NCBI GenBank assembly: GCA_017522135.1 | Contig: JAFXAB010000046.1 | Span: forward strand, 1-64,000 | Direction: 5' to 3' | DNA: 64,000 bases | DNA from: Bacteroidaceae bacterium | GTDB lineage: Bacteria; Bacteroidota; Bacteroidia; Bacteroidales; Barnesiellaceae_A | In this document: piece after piece, positions 26,024 to 33,673 of the stretch | Layout of the letters: the number at the start of each line of letters is the position of its first letter | How positions within the stretch are numbered: the first letter of the stretch is position 1 | Made by a program: the position numbers and the translations under genes | Notes under the pieces: generated by a model | The model's database searches: none | What the model saw: the letters and a program-made list of their open reading frames with translations, nothing else | What the model was told of the DNA's origin: nothing

Positions 26024-27460
26024 ATGAAAAACTTCCTTTTAGCGTTATTAAGCATATTTTCATTTACCGCAATGGCTCAATATTACGAATTTATGGTAGG
26101 CGAATTTGGATATGAAATAATCTCGTTAGAGGATAGAACCGTTGCAGTCGGATATGCCGAACCGGGAGGTTCAGGAGTATATGTCATTCCTGAGAAAATA
26201 ACTTATAGCGATGTTGAATTTTCGGTAATAAGAATTGATTTTATGGCCTTTTCAACGTGGGGTATAAAAAGTGTAACAATTCCGCCATCAATTGAGTTGA
26301 TTGAGCCTGCCGGATTTTGGAATACATCCTATGAACGCATTGAGACTATCATAATTTCCGACTCGCCTAAAGTACTTGATTGCACCTGTATAAGTGGTAC
26401 AGTTAACAATACCTATACGGGGCAGTTTGGTACAACCCAATGTAAAAACGTTTATATAGGTCGAGACTTGAAATATGACCCGTTTTATGATGATGATTAC
26501 AATCTGCCTTATGAGCCTTTCTTCGGATTGAACACCCTCGAAAACATCGAAATAGGCGAGTATGTAACGGATATTACACATCTTGAAAGGACTGATTTGA
26601 GTAATTTAAAAGGGTTTACACTTCACGCTGCAACACCTCCTGCTATTACAGCCACAACTTTTTCTAATCTGCAATATTTAACTTTAGAAGTAAAAGTTCC
26701 GGCCGAAGCGGTAGAGACTTACAAATCAGCCAAGCATTGGAGCAATTTTATAAAAATCACTGCAATAGAAGAGAATTCGGTGAATCTCAATGTCGACTAT
26801 AATGACGCCGACGCAACGGTATATGTCAACAAGCAACTATACTCGGGTGAGATGGTATTTGAAAAAGGTGTCGATATAGAACTCTCTATCCTGCCAGCTC
26901 GTGGCAAAGAGATACACAGTGTGCTTGTCAACGGAGTGGAGCTTGTGGATAAATTGGAAAACAATACACTCTATTTGGACAATGTAGAGGAAAACCTCCT
27001 TGTAAAATTGGACTTTTCGATGCCGCCATGTATGGTACGATTGATTGGTGGCGATGGCGGTTGCATAGCGTTGCCTGTTTCCTCGGGCAGCTCATTGGAT
27101 TTGACATTTGAGCCTAATGAGGGATGGAAGATAAATGCAATATTTGTAAATGATGACGAAAAAACTTACGATCTCAACAACAATGTGTTGCATATAGACA
27201 ATATAGTAGTCGACTGCTATGTGAGCGTTGTCTTTGAAAAAGAGTATAATCGTGTAGCAGGGACATCCGGAAACGATGTCTCGATAGCTATATTAGATAG
27301 AGCTATTGCAATAGAGAACCCAAGCAATGAACTTGTAGAGATTTACAACACTTCAGGCTGTAAACTCTACCAAAAATCAGGTAGTTGCACCTATCGTCCG
27401 CAACAATCGGGTATATATATCATTAAAGTCGGCAACAGGGTATATAAAGTAGCAATCTAA
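26024..27460 (+). CDS. secreted leucine-rich-repeat (BspA-like) surface protein with type IX sorting tail
   Basis: 478 residues with signal peptide (KNFLLALLSIFSFTAMAQ). Residues 20-245 contain BspA/LRR_5-type repeats (SVIRIDFMAFSTWGIKSVTI; LENIEIGEYVTDI; PAEAVETYKSAKHWSNF). The middle has two beta repeats with the pattern L..N.LY/LHIDNI.....V.F. The last 75 residues form a type IX sorting domain with VEIYNTSGCKLYQ and SGIYIIKVGNRVYKVAI. It is AT-richer than its neighbours and monocistronic, with a terminator after it. A surface-exposed adhesin-like role is likely. Confidence 0.8.
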   Translation: MKNFLLALLSIFSFTAMAQYYEFMVGEFGYEIISLEDRTVAVGYAEPGGSGVYVIPEKITYSDVEFSVIRIDFMAFSTWGIKSVTIPPSIELIEPAGFWNTSYERIETIIISDSPKVLDCTCISGTVNNTYTGQFGTTQCKNVYIGRDLKYDPFYDDDYNLPYEPFFGLNTLENIEIGEYVTDITHLERTDLSNLKGFTLHAATPPAITATTFSNLQYLTLEVKVPAEAVETYKSAKHWSNFIKITAIEENSVNLNVDYNDADATVYVNKQLYSGEMVFEKGVDIELSILPARGKEIHSVLVNGVELVDKLENNTLYLDNVEENLLVKLDFSMPPCMVRLIGGDGGCIALPVSSGSSLDLTFEPNEGWKINAIFVNDDEKTYDLNNNVLHIDNIVVDCYVSVVFEKEYNRVAGTSGNDVSIAILDRAIAIENPSNELVEIYNTSGCKLYQKSGSCTYRPQQSGIYIIKVGNRVYKVAI

Positions 27461-27479
27461 GAGAGATAAACAACAATAT

Positions 27480-27529
27480 AACAACCAACAACGGCTGTCT
27501 CGTATGATGTGACCGTGGTTGGTTGTTAT
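27480..27529. terminator. bidirectional terminator between the LRR gene and meaB
   Basis: AACAACCAAC...GTTGGTTGTT outer stem with an inner imperfect ACGG/CCGT stem. Located between two convergent genes. Confidence 0.75.
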
Positions 27530-27582
27530 CGGTTACGTGCGATTACTATAGCACATAAAGTGGTAACATATACTCCGACCTA

Positions 27583-28680
27583 TTACTCGCCTTTGTGACT
27601 GAAGTAGTAGTCGAGTACGTCGTGCGCTGCAGTGAATGAGCTCTGCATATTGGTGAGAATGCGATGCTCCTTTTCGTCCAACAACTCGCGAATAGTTGGA
27701 TCGTTGTAGAAGTGGTTGCGCAACTTCTCGTCAATGGTCTCGTACATCCAATATTTGGCCTGCTCCTGACGCTTATGCTCAAAGTATCCGTTTTCGTGAA
27801 CAAAGTCGAGATACTCATATATCATATCCCACACCTCAGCGATGCCCAGCTCATAATAGCCCGAATAGGTGAGCACCTTGGGCGACCAGCCCGATGGTGG
27901 CAATGGGAAGAGATGTAGTGCGTTGCGGAATTGCGCTTGTGCCAACTTGGCTCGCTCTATGTTGTTACCGTCGGCCTTGTTGATTACAATACCGTCGGCC
28001 ATCTCCATAATACCGCGCTTGATGCCTTGCAGCTCGTCGTCCGTACCTGCCAATTGTATAAGTAAGAAGAAATCGACCATCGAGTGTACAGCCGTTTCGC
28101 TCTGACCCACACCCACTGTCTCGACAAAGATATTGTTAAATCCGGCAGCCTCACACAGTACTATCGTTTCACGTGTTTTACGAGCCACGCCACCCAACGA
28201 ACCGGCCGAAGGACTGGGACGAATGAAGGCATCGGGGTGTACCGACAACTTTTCCATACGGGTCTTGTCGCCCAATATACTTCCTTTTGAACGTTCACTA
28301 CTGGGGTCAATGGCAAGCACTGCAAGTTTATTGCCGGGCTTCTTCAACACATGAAGGCCAAAGGCATCGATAGATGTACTCTTACCAGCACCGGGCACAC
28401 CGGTGATACCTATACGCACCGATTTGCAAGTGTGAGGCAGGCACTTCTCTATAACCTCTTGAGCCAATGTACGATGCTCATACAGATTACTCTCTACCAG
28501 CGTAACAGCCTGACTCAAGAGCGAAAGATCGCCTTTGAGAATACCCTCGACATACTCGCCTGCAGTGTATAGCTTGCGACGGGCTCGTTTCTTGAGGTAG
28601 GGATTTATCGAGGGCGGTTGTTCTATACCTTTGTTTACGGTAAGACCGGCATACAAATCATCATTTTCGGGATGTTCCAT
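27583..28680 (-). CDS. meaB: methylmalonyl-CoA mutase-associated GTPase MeaB (ArgK family)
   Basis: 365 residues. G1 motif GITGVPGAGKSTSIDAFG, then LAVLAIDPSSERSKGSILGD, DAFIRPSPSAGSLGG, ETVGVGQSE (G3 region), IVINKADGNN (G4) and the C-terminal dimerisation helices. It is a chaperone that protects and reloads adenosylcobalamin in methylmalonyl-CoA mutase; the mutase genes are not in the window. Length and motif order are standard. A DUF1573 gene lies upstream on the same strand with a 40-bp gap. Confidence 0.95.
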   Translation of the reverse strand: MEHPENDDLYAGLTVNKGIEQPPSINPYLKKRARRKLYTAGEYVEGILKGDLSLLSQAVTLVESNLYEHRTLAQEVIEKCLPHTCKSVRIGITGVPGAGKSTSIDAFGLHVLKKPGNKLAVLAIDPSSERSKGSILGDKTRMEKLSVHPDAFIRPSPSAGSLGGVARKTRETIVLCEAAGFNNIFVETVGVGQSETAVHSMVDFFLLIQLAGTDDELQGIKRGIMEMADGIVINKADGNNIERAKLAQAQFRNALHLFPLPPSGWSPKVLTYSGYYELGIAEVWDMIYEYLDFVHENGYFEHKRQEQAKYWMYETIDEKLRNHFYNDPTIRELLDEKEHRILTNMQSSFTAAHDVLDYYFSHKGE

Positions 28681-28720
28681 AGTGTGTGTTATTGAATATA
28701 TATTCGTTGTTGTAGTACTA

Positions 28721-29815
28721 TTATCTCAACTCGGCAGTAACGCGAATGGCTTGCGAGGCATTGTTCGGGTCGTTACTCACAATAAATATATCGCTCAGCA
28801 ACGTATTGGAACGGGCACGCATCGGGTCTATCTCTATTACCATGGTGGTCGATTGTCCGGGTTTTATCTTATTCTTCTTTACATAAGCATTTATCACACC
28901 TCCATCGGTGCGTATCTTGTGTATTACCAAGGGGGTATATCCGGCATTGACAACATACACCTCCCGACGCACTTTTTTGGTCCCTTCTACGACCTTAAAG
29001 TCGACCGACTTACGTCCTACGACCAATATAGGAGCCTGCTCGAGTTGCTCAGCTGTATATGCCTCAAAATCCTCCTGTAATACACCCGACACTGTGATAG
29101 TATTATAATGAGTATCTTCAAGAAGAGTATTATCCGACGCTGTACCTACGATGTTAAACTCATCGCGACGATACCCCCAATCATCAACGGCATCGGGGTC
29201 ATAGGTTATGTGCATCATCCCCACCTCACCTTTAAGCAATGTATCGGGGGTGAAGGCAACAGCTATATGCCGAGGCACATTAACGGCACGAGGCACAAGA
29301 GGGGTAGCACCCACATTCACCACTTCCAGGCTGTCTTCCATTATACGTCCCTTCACAATCTTCGACATAGAGAGATGTAACGATTTGAGTGCAACATCGC
29401 CAATGCGATAGGCATACTGCATATCGGGTACATTGGCATCTTGCACCACATTACCCAATATACGCAATATTGTACGCTCGGGGGTGGTATTGGTATATAC
29501 ATTGATAGATTTACTGAACTTTCCGGGACGACCCGAAGGGTTGAAAGTAATCTTTACATGTCCTCTCTCCCCGGGAGCGACAGGCTCTTCCGAATACTCC
29601 GGCACAGTACATCCGCAGGAAGTGCGCACCTTAGATATTACCAATGGTTCATTACCGGCATTGCGGAACTCGAAATTATGAGTTACAACGCCCAGGTTTT
29701 CTTGCACTTCACCAAAGTCATGGCGTTGCTCGTCAAACAAGATAACAGCTTGTGCTGCGGCACACTCGGCCAGCAACACAAACAATAACGTCACTATAAT
29801 ACTCCTGGCTTTCAT
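28721..29815 (-). CDS. DUF1573 protein with three Ig-like ASH-type domains
   Basis: 364 residues with signal peptide (SIIVTLLFVLLAECAAAQ). The first domain is a clear DUF1573 unit (FDEQRHDFGEV; FRNAGNEPLVISKVRTSCGC; PGRPGKFSKSINVYTN). The later part repeats the ASH/MSP-like pattern twice with lower conservation (YTPLVIHKIRTDGGV). Such proteins are exported and abundant in Bacteroidota; function unknown, perhaps protein-protein scaffolding at the cell surface. Eight bases separate it from a single-domain DUF1573 gene upstream, so they are paralogues in one operon. Confidence 0.85.
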   Translation of the reverse strand: MKARSIIVTLLFVLLAECAAAQAVILFDEQRHDFGEVQENLGVVTHNFEFRNAGNEPLVISKVRTSCGCTVPEYSEEPVAPGERGHVKITFNPSGRPGKFSKSINVYTNTTPERTILRILGNVVQDANVPDMQYAYRIGDVALKSLHLSMSKIVKGRIMEDSLEVVNVGATPLVPRAVNVPRHIAVAFTPDTLLKGEVGMMHITYDPDAVDDWGYRRDEFNIVGTASDNTLLEDTHYNTITVSGVLQEDFEAYTAEQLEQAPILVVGRKSVDFKVVEGTKKVRREVYVVNAGYTPLVIHKIRTDGGVINAYVKKNKIKPGQSTTMVIEIDPMRARSNTLLSDIFIVSNDPNNASQAIRVTAELR

Positions 29816-29823
29816 ATCGCTAA

Positions 29824-30213
29824 TTATTGTTGGGGCACTACCATACCCTTGATGCGTAAGCGCGTTTTTTTCTTTTTGGCATTGCTCTTTACCACAATTT
29901 CCTTGGCAAACTCACCGGGATTGCCTTTAGGGTCGAAAGTAATAGATATTACCCCTTGCTTACCCGGAGCAACAGGTGCTTGCGGAAAATCGGCAACCGT
30001 ACATCCGCAGTTGGTATTTACTTCTATAATTACCAACGCGACATCGCCCTCGTTGGTAAAAACAAAGTCATGCTTAACCACGCCCCCCGTCTCGGGAACG
30101 GCCTCAAAGTCGTGCATGGTATCATCAAACTTAATCTTTGCACTCTGCCCATACACAACAGCCGGCATGAGCATCGCTAACATGAGGACCATTTGTAACA
30201 ATACACGCTTCAT
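29824..30213 (-). CDS. single-domain DUF1573 protein
   Basis: 129 residues from MKRVLLQMVLMLAML; upstream ATGs lie at or before the predicted transcription start and are rejected. Signal peptide ends near VVYGQ. The domain shows FDDTMHDFEAVPETGG, IIEVNTNCGCTV and FDPKGNPGEFAKEIVV, matching the first domain of the neighbour. First gene of the pair, promoter at 30232. Confidence 0.85.
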   Translation of the reverse strand: MKRVLLQMVLMLAMLMPAVVYGQSAKIKFDDTMHDFEAVPETGGVVKHDFVFTNEGDVALVIIEVNTNCGCTVADFPQAPVAPGKQGVISITFDPKGNPGEFAKEIVVKSNAKKKKTRLRIKGMVVPQQ

Positions 30214-30231
30214 ACGACACATAGTTTTATG

Positions 30232-30239
30232 CAAATTTA
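30232..30239 (-). promoter_or_regulatory. -7 box of the DUF1573 operon
   Basis: CAAATTTA, which is TAAATTTG on the minus strand, 18 bp upstream of the chosen start. It decides the start in favour of the downstream ATG. Confidence 0.6.
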
Positions 30240-30446
30240 CAATTTATTTTTTTATAACACGTTTTACAACCTACGATATTTTGTTGTTTGCGATGTTTAA
30301 CGATTTTAGACATTTGCTCATAATAAGGAATTTGAGAAAATATTGCTTTTAATCGATATTTTTATCAGTAAGATTATTGCATCGATAAAAGGTTTATTCG
30401 CAGAAAAAATATATTTTTGCAATGGTTTTTAAAATAACAATCTAAT

Positions 30447-31562
30447 ATGAGTTCACAAAATATCCATATAGTAGCCGACAGCAAAATACCTTTCTTGAAA
30501 GGCTTGTTTGAACCATATGCACAAGTAAGCTACTATGATACCCACGAGATAACCAATAGTGTAGTACGCGATGCCGACATCTTGTTGGTACGCACTCGCA
30601 CCCTCGTCGACAAGCGTTTGCTCAATGGCTCTCGTTGCAAATTTGTGGGTACGGCTACAATCGGACATGACCACATCGACACTCAATATTGTCAAGAAAA
30701 CAATATTAAGTGGCAAAATGCTCCGGGTTGCAATGCCGGCTCGGTGGCACAATATGTACTTGCTTCTATCATATTATGGGCTCGCTCCAAAAATCGCAAT
30801 CTTGCCGAGATGACTATCGGTATTGTGGGCGTAGGACATGTGGGTACAATTGTAGACAAATACTGTCGTGCATTAGGCATGAAAGTACTTCTCAACGACC
30901 CTCCTCGCGCTGCTATTGAGGGAGACGAGAAGTTTGTATCTCTTGAGGAAATAGCCGCCCAGTCCGATATTATAACATTCCACACCCCCCTCATCATGCA
31001 AGGCGAATATGCTACGTGCCACTTAGGTTCAGCTGCTTTTTTCGGCTCATTACAACGCAAGCCGCTCATTATCAACTCGGCACGGGGGTCGGTAGTTGAC
31101 AACTACGCACTCATCCGAGCCCTCAATACCGAGAAGGTTGGAGATGCTGTAATGGACTGCTGGGAGGGCGAGCCTCGACTCAATACGGCATTGATGTTTG
31201 CATCATTTATTGCCACACCCCACACAGCAGGCTACTCATCCGACGGCAAGGCCAACGCCACACGTATGATTGCTGAGGCTGTTGCCAAGGAGTTGGGCGT
31301 AACTATCGACACATCTGCAATAGTACCCCCTACACCTCCTGTAAGCACACTTTCTCTGGCTCGCAACAGCGACCCCATTGCAACGGCTGTACTCTCAAGC
31401 TACAACCCCCTATTCGAAACGCGCAACCTCAAGCGTCAGCCTTATGATTTTGAGAAATTAAGACACTCTTATGGCATTCGTCGCGAATTTTCGGCCTATA
31501 CCGTTACAGGTGTAAAGGATAATAATGCCACTGTACTGCGTGAACTCGGATTTAAGCTATAA
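30447..31562 (+). CDS. pdxB: erythronate-4-phosphate dehydrogenase
   Basis: 371-residue D-2-hydroxyacid dehydrogenase with PdxB-specific features: HIVADSKIPFLKGLFEPYA at the N-terminus, FVGTATIGHDHID, NAPGCNAGSVAQYV, nucleotide-binding TIGIVGVGHVGTIV, INSARGSVVDN, and catalytic-site HTAGYSSDGKANAT. It catalyses the second step of the DXP-independent pyridoxal-5-phosphate pathway in the cytosol. The C-terminal PdxB dimerisation domain (from about 290) is present. A -7-like TATTTTTG lies near 30411. Confidence 0.95.
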   Translation: MSSQNIHIVADSKIPFLKGLFEPYAQVSYYDTHEITNSVVRDADILLVRTRTLVDKRLLNGSRCKFVGTATIGHDHIDTQYCQENNIKWQNAPGCNAGSVAQYVLASIILWARSKNRNLAEMTIGIVGVGHVGTIVDKYCRALGMKVLLNDPPRAAIEGDEKFVSLEEIAAQSDIITFHTPLIMQGEYATCHLGSAAFFGSLQRKPLIINSARGSVVDNYALIRALNTEKVGDAVMDCWEGEPRLNTALMFASFIATPHTAGYSSDGKANATRMIAEAVAKELGVTIDTSAIVPPTPPVSTLSLARNSDPIATAVLSSYNPLFETRNLKRQPYDFEKLRHSYGIRREFSAYTVTGVKDNNATVLRELGFKL

Positions 31563-31595
31563 CCAACAACCCACAACCGGCATAAAGTATACATT

Positions 31596-32195
31596 GTGAC
31601 ATTGATAAACGACATATTCAACATCAAACAACCGCAACGCGACCCTCAATCGGGCGACTTGTTGGTGGTCGAGCCATTTCTTACCGAGGCTCACTTTCGT
31701 CGGGCTGTCATTCTGTTGGTCGACCACAACGATAGTGAAGGCACTGTAGGTCTTGTGCTCAATCGTCGTAGCAACATATCCCTCAACAGTGTACTGCGCA
31801 ACGCTTCGTGTCCTACACACATACCGCTACACATTGGCGGGCCGGTAGAGCATGGTCGGTTGTTATACATTCACACATTGGGCAATCGCTTCCGAGAGGC
31901 TATACCCTTGGAAAACGGACTGTATATTGGTGGAAATTTTGCCGATGTTGTCAAATACCTCAACAGCGACGAGTACGATGAACGTTGCATCAAATTCTTT
32001 GCCGGATATTGTGGCTGGACTCCCGGACAGCTTAAGAAAGAGATAGAAGAAAAGACTTGGGCTGTAACCTCTCTCAACGACACATTGGCGGCCATGGTTG
32101 CACAAGACGACTATTATTGGCAAGAAATTGTAGCTACGCTTGGCAAAGAGTTTCGTGCATGGCTTCTATGCCCCAACGAGCCCCACCTCAACTGA
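31596..32195 (+). CDS. YqgE/AlgH family protein
   Basis: 199 residues starting at GTG 31596; a TTG two codons downstream is the only close alternative, and no ATG fits. Family motifs are GDLLVVEPFLTEAHFRRAVI near the N-terminus, EGTVGLVLNRRSNISL, IGGPVEHGRLLYIHTLG, and FAGYCGWTPGQLKKEIE. Function of the family is poorly defined (AlgH is linked to regulation in Pseudomonas). It follows pdxB by 33 bases and precedes a 47-residue gene by 24 bases, so all three are probably one transcript. Confidence 0.9.
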   Translation: MTLINDIFNIKQPQRDPQSGDLLVVEPFLTEAHFRRAVILLVDHNDSEGTVGLVLNRRSNISLNSVLRNASCPTHIPLHIGGPVEHGRLLYIHTLGNRFREAIPLENGLYIGGNFADVVKYLNSDEYDERCIKFFAGYCGWTPGQLKKEIEEKTWAVTSLNDTLAAMVAQDDYYWQEIVATLGKEFRAWLLCPNEPHLN

Positions 32196-32219
32196 TTGTT
32201 TCACTTATACAAACACACT

Positions 32220-32363
32220 ATGGCCGACAATTTCTTGGAAAAACAATATGCCGAATATGAGGCTCGCAAGGCTGCGCAAGCCCAAGCCAAACGCAAGGCA
32301 TGGCAGAAAAAGATGAAAGAGTATCAAGCTCGCCTTGCCGCCGAAAAGATCGAAAAGAAATAA
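32220..32363 (+). CDS. 47-residue basic coiled-coil protein
   Basis: Short gene opening MADNFLEKQYAEYEARKAAQ and ending in EKIEKK. Almost entirely Lys/Ala/Glu/Gln helix with heptad-like spacing. It is placed 24 bases after yqgE and just before a strong terminator, with Ala/Lys codon use like its neighbours. Short MADN-like basic proteins in this position are common in Bacteroidales as far as I can recall. Function unknown; nucleic-acid or ribosome binding is possible from its charge. Confidence 0.65.
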   Translation: MADNFLEKQYAEYEARKAAQAQAKRKAWQKKMKEYQARLAAEKIEKK

Positions 32364-32401
32364 CGGGAACTTACATAGGACTCCAACAGAAATATCCCCC
32401 T

Positions 32402-32443
32402 ATACAAGCAGTGCACACCCCAACGGATGTGCACTGCTTGTAT
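32402..32443. terminator. bidirectional terminator
   Basis: Perfect 16-bp stem (ATACAAGCAGTGCACA / TGTGCACTGCTTGTAT) with a 10-nt loop between convergent operons. Confidence 0.88.
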
Positions 32444-32458
32444 TATGTCAATAATTAT

Positions 32459-33412
32459 TTATCGCAATTTCAACACCTGACCGGGGCGTAGAATAGAGGT
32501 CTTCTTGATGCCATTCAATCGGCAAATGGTGTTGACCGTAGTACCGTTGCGCTGTGCTATGCGCGACAATGTATCGCCCTTGCGCACACGATAGGTTGCC
32601 GAGCCTCCACTGCTACCCGAACTCTTACCACCATATCGACCATACTTCGTACCCTCGACATGAACAGCCGACGGACCATTAGAAGCCAGCAACTTCGGAC
32701 TGAATATCAACTCATTCTTGCGTATAGTCTTGTTGTGGAAGTCAAAGATAGCATTGGGATTGATATCCATACCCAAATAACGGGTCTCGAAGTGTAAGTG
32801 CGATCCGGTAGACCTACCGGTATTGCCACCCAAGGCAATGGGCTCTCCGGCCTTAACTTCCTGGTCGGGTTTTACAAGGAACTTCGACAAGTGGCCATAG
32901 ATTGTTTCAAGGCCGTTATTGTGTCGTACAATAACGTAATATCCATAACCACGACGTTCATACTTGGTAAGACGCACCTTTCCATCGAAAGCCGCACGAA
33001 TGGTATCGCCGGTGAGTACCTTGATGTCTATACCACGGTGCATGCGACGACGACGCCAACCATAATTGGAAGTAATATATCCATTGTGAGGTATGCAATA
33101 ATTAGACAAGTCTATCACCATAGAGTCGGGCAGTTCCATCTTCTTGGCATCATAAGGATTTACTCGCTCACTACTCCAATTCTCACCATAAAGCAGAGCC
33201 GCCTCGCTTATCCAAGGCTCGGTTATAAGCAACTCTTTCATAGCCAACGTATCGAGAAGATTTATCTCTTCATACACGGCCGACTGGCTCTGGAGAAGTT
33301 GTTGATGATGTTCTGTGTGCACATCGGCAATACCCTGTGCTTGGAGATTTACACCCACACACAGTGCCATGCCTACGGCTATCGATACAAAAATATTTTT
33401 CAATACGTTCAT
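32459..33412 (-). CDS. M23 metallopeptidase with C-terminal LysM
   Basis: 317 residues with signal peptide. The M23/LytM domain (about residues 110-235) has MHRGIDIKVLTGD (first zinc His and Asp) and GSHLHFETRYLG (HxH). The C-terminal LysM spans YRVRKGDTLSRIAQRNGTTV and RPGQVLKLR. This is the typical architecture of a cell-wall endopeptidase or an EnvC/NlpD-like activator. Both zinc ligands and the catalytic His appear intact, so it is probably active. It has its own promoter at 33501. Confidence 0.92.
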   Translation of the reverse strand: MNVLKNIFVSIAVGMALCVGVNLQAQGIADVHTEHHQQLLQSQSAVYEEINLLDTLAMKELLITEPWISEAALLYGENWSSERVNPYDAKKMELPDSMVIDLSNYCIPHNGYITSNYGWRRRRMHRGIDIKVLTGDTIRAAFDGKVRLTKYERRGYGYYVIVRHNNGLETIYGHLSKFLVKPDQEVKAGEPIALGGNTGRSTGSHLHFETRYLGMDINPNAIFDFHNKTIRKNELIFSPKLLASNGPSAVHVEGTKYGRYGGKSSGSSGGSATYRVRKGDTLSRIAQRNGTTVNTICRLNGIKKTSILRPGQVLKLR

Positions 33413-33500
33413 ATGGTTTTTATCCTATTCTCAAAGCATTGGCTGATAGCAAAGGCTACCATCTCATAAAATATCACGCCACGCAATATTTCTCCAAGTG

Positions 33501-33508
33501 CAAAGATA
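33501..33508 (-). promoter_or_regulatory. -7 box of the M23 peptidase gene
   Basis: CAAAGATA, which is TATCTTTG on the minus strand, 88 bp upstream of the start codon. Confidence 0.6.
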
Positions 33509-33673
33509 TATATTTTACTGAAAATCAAAATACTGATTAATAATATTTTTGTACTTCAATCGTTATCGATATTATTTTTTATATTTTATTAACAATCATG
33601 CAATTATACACAAGTGTGTCATAGAATATTTTTCACGGTACAGGAAGTCCGCAACGGCACAATCACATAAACA

